Assembly (NCBI RefSeq): GCF_900100075.1
Contig: NZ_FNEG01000005.1
Location: 62,001 to 126,000, forward strand
Length of the DNA stretch: 64,000 bases
Reading direction: 5' to 3'
Source of the DNA: Chryseobacterium jejuense
Lineage (GTDB): Bacteria; Bacteroidota; Bacteroidia; Flavobacteriales; Weeksellaceae
Shown: positions 43,546-51,037 of the stretch, in pieces
Layout: the number at the start of each line of letters is the position of its first letter
Position numbering within the stretch: the stretch's first letter is position 1
The notes under the pieces: generated by a model
Database searches by the model: none
What the model saw: the letters and a program-made list of their open reading frames with translations, nothing else
What the model was told of the DNA's origin: nothing
Made by a program: the position numbers and the translations under genes

Positions 43546-45888
43546 TTAATTTGCTCTGTTTTTTTCATCAAAGTTTACATTACGGTTCACTCCTTTTATC
43601 TTTTTATTTCCAAAGGTATAGGTTGCCGATACAGTAAGTCTTCTGGCATCATAATAATTATTAAAATAATGAGATCCTGTGGTATAATATATTTCACCCT
43701 TACTTCTTGCCTGTTTAAAAATATCTGAAACAATGACATTAACCTGCAGATTTTTATCCATCAGATTCATCTTTACCCCGGCCGTAAAGTTTCCTACAAA
43801 ATCCCAACGTATATTTCCTGAATTGGACGGCAGACGGAACCAGTAATTGGCAATGAATTGAACTGTTTTTTTGTCATTGAGTGATATATTATTCTGAATA
43901 TCAAAATCATAACCATAGCCTTTTTTAGAAGAAGCATCGGTAGTGAAAACGCCCATATCCGTATAAGATAAGTCTGCAGAATAATTGGTTTCCCAACGTT
44001 TGAAAAAGGTATCCGAATAATTTATGGTAGCCCCTATGCTGTTTTGATGATAATAATTGAAAAAAGTACTGGTTCTGCTCTCTCCAGATAGACTAGCCAA
44101 TTGACCGAATCCGTCCAATGTTCTCTGGAAATAGAATGTAGTTGATAATTTCCCTTTATACACATGAGAAAATTCAAAATTATGATTGATGGAAGGCTGT
44201 AAAAAAGGATTTCCGGTGAAATAAGAATTTACATTGATGTACCAGCGATAAGGATTGATGGCACGAAATCCCGGTCTGTTGATCCTTTTGGAATAATTTA
44301 AACTGAAAGTATTACTCTCATTGCTTTTGTACATCACATACGCTGTTGGGAAAAATTTCCCGTAAGAGCTTTCCGACTGTTGCCCGGAAGTCAGAGAATT
44401 TCCATTGACTGTAGAATATTCATAGCGAAGTCCGGCTTTTGCAGACCACTTTTCATCAAAGGATTTTTCAAGGCTGAAATAAGCCGCATAATTTTTTTCA
44501 TTGTATTTAAATTCGTTGCTCTTTGAAGCATCCGTCACATAATTTCCATTTTCAAGATTCTGATAAAAAATACTGGAATTATTATCAAAATTAGTAAACT
44601 TCACTCCTGCTTCTGTTTTTGCAAACTCATAAGGTAAAGTAAGGTCTGCCTGCCCTGAATAGATCTTATAATCCACTACCGATGGTGATCTTACAATAAA
44701 TTCTTCTCCGGAATTTTCTATCGTTGTAAAATCAATAGTAGTCTTAGGAAGATTAGAAAAATAATTCCCTGTAATACTTAATTTATTATCCTGTTTTCCA
44801 AATTTAACATCATAATAAGCGCTTATCGTCTGCTGGGTGGATTTTCCTCTGTGCTCGGCATAAGTGGATAAAGTATTGGTATAAGTATCATTCTGAAAAT
44901 AATCCGACGTATTTTCAATGTCCATATTAGAATGCCCAAATCCATAATCATAAATAAATCCTATGTTAGACTTCTTTCCCAATTGATAATCCACACTTAA
45001 ATTCGCTCCAAGGCCATCTCCAAAATCTCTTCTGTTATCATGACTTTTAAGTCCCTCTATTCCTGTCATTCTATAATTTTCAAAAGAATGTTTTTCGTAT
45101 TTGCTTTGTCTTAATTTCAAAGAAGAACGTAGTTTTTCATTCTGATAATTAATCGTCGCACTGTTGGAAAACCCTGAATAAGTCTGCTGCTGAAAGCTCG
45201 TCGTAAGACTTCCGCTCCAGCCAAGGTTTTGATTTTTCTTCAGAACAATATTGATGAGTCCACTATTCCCCTGAGCTTCATATTTTGAAGGGGGAGCCGT
45301 AATAACTTCAATTTTTTCAATATTCTCGGATCTCAGACTCTTAAGATAGGTAACAAGCTCTGTTGAAGAAAGGTTGAGTATCCTGTCATTAATCATCACC
45401 GATACTCCACTTTTTCCGGCAATAGAAACTCCGGCATTTTCATCTACTTTTACTAATGGTGTTGTGGCAAGTGCATCTGCACCATCCATTCCCTGAGAAG
45501 CCACTGAATTGGCAACATTGAAAACCAACCTGTCAGCTTTTCTTTCAATCAGTTTTTTTCTGGCAGTGAGTGTTACTCCCTCAATTTGCTTTTCCTTTTT
45601 CTCCTCAATGAAAAAATCATGCTTTACATCACCCTGTACGGTAACATCTGTAGCAGAAACTTCCGTTCCGTCCTGTATCAGTTTAATATTATATTTTCCG
45701 TTCTCAGAAAGTTTCAGAAAGTAATTTCCTTTTTCATCAGAAATGACAGTTTGTTTTTTCTGATCCTTAACCGCTATCACTTCAATATAAGAAACAGCGT
45801 TCCCTGTTTTAGTAATTTTCCCTGTGATCGTTTGAGAAAAAAGGGCGGCTGGTAACAAAATAATTGCTGAAAGTAAAATCTTCTTCAT
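43546..45888 (-). CDS. Outer-membrane beta-barrel (TonB-receptor-like) protein
   Basis: A 780-residue outer-membrane protein with a signal peptide (ILLSAIILLPAALFSQT). Residues 20-95 are a carboxypeptidase-regulatory domain (TITGKITKTGNAVSYIEVI...), 105-220 a plug-like domain ('GADALATTPLVKVDENAGVSIAGKSGVSVMINDRIL', 'ENIEKIEVITAPPSKYEAQGNSGLINIVLKK'), and the rest a beta-barrel ending 'VSATYTFGNKKIKGVNRNV'. It lacks a clear TonB box. The family imports or exports unknown ligands; its substrate is not readable. A related gene is at 51038. Confidence 0.88.
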   Translation of the reverse strand: MKKILLSAIILLPAALFSQTITGKITKTGNAVSYIEVIAVKDQKKQTVISDEKGNYFLKLSENGKYNIKLIQDGTEVSATDVTVQGDVKHDFFIEEKKEKQIEGVTLTARKKLIERKADRLVFNVANSVASQGMDGADALATTPLVKVDENAGVSIAGKSGVSVMINDRILNLSSTELVTYLKSLRSENIEKIEVITAPPSKYEAQGNSGLINIVLKKNQNLGWSGSLTTSFQQQTYSGFSNSATINYQNEKLRSSLKLRQSKYEKHSFENYRMTGIEGLKSHDNRRDFGDGLGANLSVDYQLGKKSNIGFIYDYGFGHSNMDIENTSDYFQNDTYTNTLSTYAEHRGKSTQQTISAYYDVKFGKQDNKLSITGNYFSNLPKTTIDFTTIENSGEEFIVRSPSVVDYKIYSGQADLTLPYEFAKTEAGVKFTNFDNNSSIFYQNLENGNYVTDASKSNEFKYNEKNYAAYFSLEKSFDEKWSAKAGLRYEYSTVNGNSLTSGQQSESSYGKFFPTAYVMYKSNESNTFSLNYSKRINRPGFRAINPYRWYINVNSYFTGNPFLQPSINHNFEFSHVYKGKLSTTFYFQRTLDGFGQLASLSGESRTSTFFNYYHQNSIGATINYSDTFFKRWETNYSADLSYTDMGVFTTDASSKKGYGYDFDIQNNISLNDKKTVQFIANYWFRLPSNSGNIRWDFVGNFTAGVKMNLMDKNLQVNVIVSDIFKQARSKGEIYYTTGSHYFNNYYDARRLTVSATYTFGNKKIKGVNRNVNFDEKNRAN

Positions 45889-46156
45889 GTAATTTGATAA
45901 TCATAGTTTTATATAAGACAAGCAGGTATTTGTTTTTATTACATTTGAAAAAGAAAGGAAGATGGATGATACTATTGAATCCGGTAAACCAATAGCATTT
46001 TTTAATCAGATTTAATAACTTGTGAATTCATCTATAATCAATTCGCTACAACTTCTCCATAACCTGATAGTACCTCCGCCCCTAATCCCTAATTTTCTTC
46101 CCAAAAATCTCTATTTGGTACTGTACTTGATTTATCCTCACCTTATACTATCAAAC

Positions 46157-46993
46157 ATGAAAAAAGGGCTGCTTGTATTGTCTTTACTAATGCTCCAGAT
46201 TATGGATGCTCAAAATCATTCTCAACATATGGAACCTTTGAGAGGAACCGAAGATCATACCCCTATTTCTCAGGAGACCATTGCTTCTCCAATCATTAAA
46301 GCAGACAGAATTTTTGATTTCTCTACCAAAGTTGAGATCACTCCGCAGAATCCCGGTGATAAAATCTACTATATGACGCTGGATGCCGGTGATGTCAACA
46401 AGAAAAAGAAATTCGCTGTTTACAAAAAACCTTTTACCATTAGCAAAACAACACAAGTTCAAGCTTATACAGAAAGAAAAAGAGAAAAAAGCTCAGTGGT
46501 AACTGCAAATTTCAATAGAAGACCTAATTATTGGGAAGTCACTACCCTTTCAAAAGTCAATCCTCAATATATAGCCACTGGAAAATTTGCATTAATTGAT
46601 GGAATAAGAGGGGATATCGACTGGAAAAAAGGAGACTGGCAGGGATATCTGGGACAGAATTTCGAAACCGTAATTGACTTTCAGTCGCCTCTGCAAATCA
46701 CTCAAATCACTTCTACTTATCTTCAGGATAACAAATCATTGATCCTGATGCCTAAAAAAGTGGAATACTATGCTTCTATGAACGCTAAAGATTATTTTCT
46801 GTTAGATACAATCGAGAATGATATTGATCCCAAAGATGAAAAAGTTCAAACCAAAGATTTTACCACTGAAGTTCTTCCTACCGAAGCAAGATATCTTAAA
46901 GTAAAGGCTTATTATGTTGGAAAACTTCCCGGATGGCATCAGAAAACCGGTGGTGAAACGTATATCTTTGTGGATGAAATTTCTGTCAAATAA
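46157..46993 (+). CDS. Exported protein with hexosaminidase C-terminal-type and discoidin-like domains
   Basis: The start at 46157 (MKKGLLVLSLLMLQIMDAQN) gives 278 residues with a signal peptide; the longer frame from 46022 is rejected as it has no such leader. After a short linker, 'ADRIFDFSTKVEITPQNPGDKIYYMTLD' and 'FAVYKKPFTISKTTQVQAYTERKREKSSVVTANFNR' match the chitobiase/beta-hexosaminidase C-terminal (FN3-like) module. The following 'YIATGKFALIDGIRGDIDWKKGDWQGYLGQNFETVIDF' to the C terminus is a discoidin-like sugar-binding beta-sandwich. These two modules normally hang on a glycoside hydrolase; here there is no catalytic domain, so it may be a carbohydrate-binding accessory. Confidence 0.72.
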   Translation: MKKGLLVLSLLMLQIMDAQNHSQHMEPLRGTEDHTPISQETIASPIIKADRIFDFSTKVEITPQNPGDKIYYMTLDAGDVNKKKKFAVYKKPFTISKTTQVQAYTERKREKSSVVTANFNRRPNYWEVTTLSKVNPQYIATGKFALIDGIRGDIDWKKGDWQGYLGQNFETVIDFQSPLQITQITSTYLQDNKSLILMPKKVEYYASMNAKDYFLLDTIENDIDPKDEKVQTKDFTTEVLPTEARYLKVKAYYVGKLPGWHQKTGGETYIFVDEISVK

Positions 46994-47008
46994 AAACGAT
47001 TACTAACT

Positions 47009-47782
47009 ATGAAAAAATTATCATTATTTCTCTTCTTACTATTAGGTATTTTAAAAGTATCAGCTTGCAGCTGTGCCAAGGGTACTTTAGCTGAAAACTA
47101 TTTAGAAGCTAATGTGGTTGGGGTTATAAAAATCCTGAAAGTATATGATGAAAATCCTGATCAAAGAACCTATAAAGCTGATGTGGAATTTGAAAAAATA
47201 TACAAAGGGACAAAATTCACCACATTAAATGTGAGGGGATTAATTGGAAAATCATCTTCAGCTGCATGTGAAAGAGATATAATACCTAATCAAAGATTTT
47301 TGGTCCTACTAAATGGTTCTAACAACAGTTTCACAGTTTCACACTGCTCTGCTATGTCCAGCCTAAATGTCCAGCCTACAAAAGATGAAGAGGCCCAACT
47401 TGAGAAATTAAGCAAAGCTTTTTCATATTTAGAGAAAAATAAATTAAAATTTAAAGGTGCTCAATTTTCTTATTACTACGATGAAAAACAGGGAGATAAT
47501 CCTAAATCTGAACTTTCAAGAATTAATAATTTCAATCCTAAGCAACCGTTTGCTATATACAAAGTAAAGCTAGATGATTCTTTCAAAATTAAAGAAATGT
47601 CACCTATTATAGGCTTTGGCAGCAAAGACAAAATAATTGAAGGGATCATGAAAAGAAACATAAGAGTTGAAACACCAATGTTTAGAGACACTTCGAAGAA
47701 AAAAGAATATTTAATACTCCTTTTCTACAATAAACAAAACATTAATATTCCAAACAGAGAAGTAATATCTGACTCCTGGTAA
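47009..47782 (+). CDS. Secreted 'CSC' protein, NTR/TIMP-like
   Basis: A 257-residue protein with a signal peptide (LSLFLFLLLGILKVSA) whose mature end begins CSCAKGT, as in NTR/TIMP-type domains. 'VVGVIKILKVYDENPDQRTYKADVEFEKIYKGTKFTTLNV' is the matching OB-fold start; 'SSSAACERDIIPNQRFLVLLNGS' and 'SHCSAM' place the other cysteines. The remaining half (about 125-257) is unassigned. NTR domains in eukaryotes inhibit metalloproteases; for bacterial ones the role is unknown. It follows the previous gene by 15 bp on the same strand and ends at a good terminator. Confidence 0.6.
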   Translation: MKKLSLFLFLLLGILKVSACSCAKGTLAENYLEANVVGVIKILKVYDENPDQRTYKADVEFEKIYKGTKFTTLNVRGLIGKSSSAACERDIIPNQRFLVLLNGSNNSFTVSHCSAMSSLNVQPTKDEEAQLEKLSKAFSYLEKNKLKFKGAQFSYYYDEKQGDNPKSELSRINNFNPKQPFAIYKVKLDDSFKIKEMSPIIGFGSKDKIIEGIMKRNIRVETPMFRDTSKKKEYLILLFYNKQNINIPNREVISDSW

Positions 47783-47784
47783 TA

Positions 47785-47820
47785 AAAAATAGCCTCTTCA
47801 CTTTTGAAGAGGCTATTTTT
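47785..47820. terminator. Bidirectional terminator between convergent genes
   Basis: AAAAATAGCCTCTTC (47785-47799) pairs with GAAGAGGCTATTTTT (47806-47820), a 15-bp perfect stem. It serves the 'CSC' gene and the PhyH gene, whose stops are 3 and 16 bp away. Confidence 0.9.
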
Positions 47821-47835
47821 TATTCTGAGAATATC

Positions 47836-48558
47836 TTAATTCATTCTTTCTGCCCATTGCAAAACTTCTGGTAGTTCCCTATCAGAAAATTCAATGTGAA
47901 TCACTCTTCTTTTCTTTCCGTTAGTAGTTCTGTTTGAACCATGTAGTGTAAGAGGTTTCATCAGCATTACACCTCCTTTATCTACCTTACAGGTTTCTTC
48001 AGTTTCTACCGTCCAGTCTATGGTTTCCGGTCTGTAAATACCCTTAGAATGGGATTCAGGAACAACTTTTAAAGCTCCGTTATGTTCATCCGTTTCATCC
48101 AAATGGATTCTGATCGTATAAATATTTTCTAAAATATTCAATGGAGGTTGTACAGCAAATTGATTTTGTTTTGTTGTCCATGGGCCAAAACCAGATAATT
48201 CCAGCTTTTTATCCACAGAAATAGTCAGGTCCTGATGATAGGCTACATACCAATTTGAGGTTTCAGGTTTATCAAAATAGATGCTTTTAACCACAAAATA
48301 TCGGTCACCAAAAATTTCTCTGATGATCTTTTTAATATTATCATTAAAGATGAAGTCTTTAATTTCCGGAACTTCTTTTAAAAACTGTCTGATAGCAAAC
48401 AGATCTTCTGATTTCCTGAAGTTCTCTTTTGAAGTATCTATATTGTTCAGAACATCGATGATCTCAACCACCTCAGCATCGGAAAATACTTCATTAATAA
48501 CTGAAAAGCCATATTTTTCAATATGGCTTTTGTATGTTGATAAGTCTTTTAAACTCAT
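47836..48558 (-). CDS. Phytanoyl-CoA-dioxygenase family (PhyH) protein
   Basis: A 240-residue Fe(II)/2-oxoglutarate dioxygenase. Iron ligands H108 and D110 (VAYHQDLT) and the distal H206 (PLTLHGSNR) are present, with arginines that would bind 2-oxoglutarate in 'HGSNRTTNGKKRRVIHIEF'. 'IRIHLDETDEHNGALKVVPESH' is the core strand pair. The substrate is not known; bacterial PhyH proteins act on many small molecules. It lies three bases downstream of the symporter gene on the same strand, so it is likely co-expressed with it. Confidence 0.85.
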   Translation of the reverse strand: MSLKDLSTYKSHIEKYGFSVINEVFSDAEVVEIIDVLNNIDTSKENFRKSEDLFAIRQFLKEVPEIKDFIFNDNIKKIIREIFGDRYFVVKSIYFDKPETSNWYVAYHQDLTISVDKKLELSGFGPWTTKQNQFAVQPPLNILENIYTIRIHLDETDEHNGALKVVPESHSKGIYRPETIDWTVETEETCKVDKGGVMLMKPLTLHGSNRTTNGKKRRVIHIEFSDRELPEVLQWAERMN

Positions 48559-48561
48559 TAT

Positions 48562-49812
48562 TTAAATTTTGTCTAAAGGTTCGGTTAGCTGTCCTTCCCA
48601 TTTCGATACTGCTGAAGTAGCCAGTGTATTTCCTAATACGTTAGTCATACTTCTTCCCATATCACAGAAGTGGTCAATTGGTAAGATTAAAGCAATACCT
48701 TCCGGTGGAATACCAAACATTGAACAAGTTGCTACAATGATAACCAAAGACGCTCTCGGAACTCCGGCAATCCCTTTTGAAGTAAGCATCAATACTAAAA
48801 GCATTGTGATTTGTTGTCCGATTGTCATTTCTATTCCGTAGATCTGAGCAATAAAAATAGAAGCAAATGTCATATACATCATACTTCCATCCAGGTTAAA
48901 GGAATATCCTAAAGGCAGAATGAAAGATACTACTCTGCTGTTGCATCCGAATTTCTCAAGCTCTTCTACCAATTTCGGGAATACCGCTTCTGAACTGGTT
49001 GTAGAGAATGCAATCAATAATGGTTCTTTGATTCTTTTTAATAAATCAAATAGTCTGTTTCCTAAGATAAAATATCCTACCAACAGAAGAACCAGCCAAA
49101 GTACACCCAATGCAAAGAAGAAGTCTCTCAGATAGATGGCATATACTTTAAAGATTTCAAAACCATTGGTTGCTACCACAGCTGCAATGGCTCCCAATAC
49201 TCCCAGAGGGGCAAACCACATGATATATCCTACCATTTTAAGAATACCATGCGCGATAATATCAAAAAGTTTTACAACCGGTTTAGAATATTCTTCTCCT
49301 AAATTAGCTAAAGCAACTCCGAACATAATGGCAAATACTACAATCTGCAATACTTCGTTGGTTGCAAAGGCTTCAAATAAACTTTTAGGAATCATATGCT
49401 TTACAAAGTCTTCTAAAGAAAAGCTTTTACTGCTTTTCAAAAGTTCGTCTGCTGAAGCAACGTCCTGAATCGGTAATTTAGTCACATGTCCCGGCTCCAG
49501 CCAGTTAACAAGGATTAATCCGATAAAAAGAGAAATCAAAGAAGCGGAGATAAACCAAAGCATTGCTTTTGTTCCTACTCTTCCGATCATTTTGATATCA
49601 CTCATTTTGGCAATTCCCACCACAAGGGTAGTAAAGACCAAAGGCGCAATAATCATCTGTACCAATCTGATGAAAACCGTTCCCAATAGTTTTATATTCT
49701 TGGAAAAAGGTTCTGCGCTTTCCGGATACTGTACGTGTACAATTCCTCCAATTCCTACTCCCAGGAGAAGCGCGATGATAATTGCTATAAAAAGTTTATT
49801 CTGTCCTTTCAT
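48562..49812 (-). CDS. Dicarboxylate/amino acid:cation symporter (DAACS family)
   Basis: A 416-residue inner-membrane transporter with about eight helices plus two hairpins. Signatures: AFSTTSSEAVFPKLVEELEKFG (serine-rich hairpin 1), 'SFNLDGSMMYMTFASIFIAQ' (NMDGT-like TM7), 'MLTSKGIAGVPRASLVII' (hairpin 2) and 'ILPIDHFCDMGRSMTNVLGNTLAT' (TM8 with the D and N that bind the substrate amino group). It imports C4-dicarboxylates, glutamate or aspartate with Na+ or H+; the precise substrate is not readable. It precedes the PhyH gene in one likely operon. Confidence 0.93.
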   Translation of the reverse strand: MKGQNKLFIAIIIALLLGVGIGGIVHVQYPESAEPFSKNIKLLGTVFIRLVQMIIAPLVFTTLVVGIAKMSDIKMIGRVGTKAMLWFISASLISLFIGLILVNWLEPGHVTKLPIQDVASADELLKSSKSFSLEDFVKHMIPKSLFEAFATNEVLQIVVFAIMFGVALANLGEEYSKPVVKLFDIIAHGILKMVGYIMWFAPLGVLGAIAAVVATNGFEIFKVYAIYLRDFFFALGVLWLVLLLVGYFILGNRLFDLLKRIKEPLLIAFSTTSSEAVFPKLVEELEKFGCNSRVVSFILPLGYSFNLDGSMMYMTFASIFIAQIYGIEMTIGQQITMLLVLMLTSKGIAGVPRASLVIIVATCSMFGIPPEGIALILPIDHFCDMGRSMTNVLGNTLATSAVSKWEGQLTEPLDKI

Positions 49813-49974
49813 ATATATAGTTCAATTTGCGCAAATATAATGGTTTTTGAATTGACAGAATATTTTATTCTAATCACGTTAAGGCCCTATTAAGTTTTTG
49901 AAACATAAAAATTAAATCGTTGGTTCATAAAATATTGTAAAAAAATTAAGAAACATTTATTGAATTTTTATTCT

Positions 49975-50002
49975 TTTGGTACAAATTTTATTATTACATT
50001 TG
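49975..50002 (+). promoter_or_regulatory. Flavobacterial-type promoter for the BON gene
   Basis: TTTG (49975-49978) and TACATTTG (49995-50002) fit the Bacteroidota -33 TTTG and -7 TAnnTTTG boxes with a 16-bp gap, slightly shorter than usual. The gene start is 31 bp after the -7 box. Confidence 0.6.
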
Positions 50003-50032
50003 ATTGTATAACAACATTAATAAATATACAAT

Positions 50033-50521
50033 ATGAAAAAAACTATCGCAATGGCTGCATTAGCTGTAGCTGTATCTTTCGGGGCAGTTTCTTGCAAAAA
50101 GAAAGTTTCTGATGCCGATCTTCAGACTCAGGCTACTACTGTAGTAACTTCTAATCCCAATGCTTCTGTTGAAGTAAAAGAAGGTGTAGCTCACTTAAGC
50201 GGAACTTTCGCGGATCAAGCCTCTAAAGATGCTATGATTACACAATTAAAAGCAATCAAAGGCGTAAAAGACGTAATGGATATGTCTAAAGTTGAAGTAA
50301 CTCCTGCTGTAGCACCTGTTGAAACTAAATCTGCTGTAGATCCTGCTGTTCAGAAAAAAGTACAGGATGCTGTGAAAGATTTCCCTACGGTAAAAGTGGA
50401 AGTAATCAATGACGAACTTACGCTTACAGGAAATGTTTCTAAAGAGCAAGCTAAAAAAATCAAGCAGTCTGTTGATGCTTTAAAAGTTGGTAAAGTAAAA
50501 TTTAACTACACCGTAAAATAA
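50033..50521 (+). CDS. Two-BON-domain lipoprotein
   Basis: A 162-residue lipoprotein (lipobox GAVSC, C21). It has two BON domains: the first, 'VTSNPNASVEVKEGVAHLSGTFADQASKDAMITQLKAIKGVKDVMD', near 40-85; the second, 'VQDAVKDFPTVKVEVINDELTLTGNVSKEQAKKIKQSVDAL', near 110-150. BON modules bind membranes or peptidoglycan and are typical of OsmY/stress proteins. It carries a good promoter and is 11 bp ahead of the SH3-domain gene, so they form one operon, probably stress-induced. Confidence 0.85.
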   Translation: MKKTIAMAALAVAVSFGAVSCKKKVSDADLQTQATTVVTSNPNASVEVKEGVAHLSGTFADQASKDAMITQLKAIKGVKDVMDMSKVEVTPAVAPVETKSAVDPAVQKKVQDAVKDFPTVKVEVINDELTLTGNVSKEQAKKIKQSVDALKVGKVKFNYTVK

Positions 50522-50532
50522 TTTAAACTAAG

Positions 50533-50952
50533 ATGAGTACATTACAAGATAAATATTCAAGCGTAGTTTCAGCAGCTCAGTCTGCTGGGATTTCAAATCT
50601 ACAGGTTCAGGAACAAGATGGAATTTTATATGTTTCTGGAGATGCTTCCAATACCGCTGCAAAAGATGCAGTTTGGAATGCTTTAGGAGTTATTGATTCT
50701 ACGTATTCTGCCTCAGATATCAATATTGATGTACAGGTTGCAGGTCTTGCTTCAGGAGCTTCTCTTACTGTGGCTACCGATGAATCTAACCTGAATATCA
50801 GACAGGAGCCTTCTACAGAAGCTGCTGTAGTAGGTAAAGCAGCAAAAGGTTCTGCAGTTACTTTAATTGAGCAGACTTCTGATGATTGGTGGAAAGTAAA
50901 AACTGCCGATGGTCAGGAAGGATATGCTTATTCAAGATATTTGAAAGCATAA
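50533..50952 (+). CDS. BON-like plus bacterial SH3-domain protein
   Basis: A 139-residue protein with no signal peptide. Residues 1-75 look like a BON-type unit (SAGISNLQVQEQDGILYVSGDASNTAAKDAVWNALG). Residues 80-139 are an SH3b domain (SNLNIRQEPSTEAAVVGKAAKGSAVTLIEQTSDDWWKVKTADGQEGYAYSRYLKA). SH3b domains bind peptidoglycan-type peptides, so absence of a signal peptide is notable. It is partner to the upstream BON lipoprotein, at 11 bp. Confidence 0.8.
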   Translation: MSTLQDKYSSVVSAAQSAGISNLQVQEQDGILYVSGDASNTAAKDAVWNALGVIDSTYSASDINIDVQVAGLASGASLTVATDESNLNIRQEPSTEAAVVGKAAKGSAVTLIEQTSDDWWKVKTADGQEGYAYSRYLKA

Positions 50953-50987
50953 TTTCATTAAAAATAATTTTTGAAATATTCTTAAGG

Positions 50988-51016
50988 AACATCCCTATTA
51001 TTGGGATGTTTTTTTA
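50988..51016 (+). terminator. Terminator of the BON-SH3 operon
   Basis: AACATCCC (50988-50995) and GGGATGTT (51003-51010) with a seven-base loop, then TTTTT. Confidence 0.85.
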
Positions 51017-51037
51017 TTTTTACGCTTTGAAAGCTCA

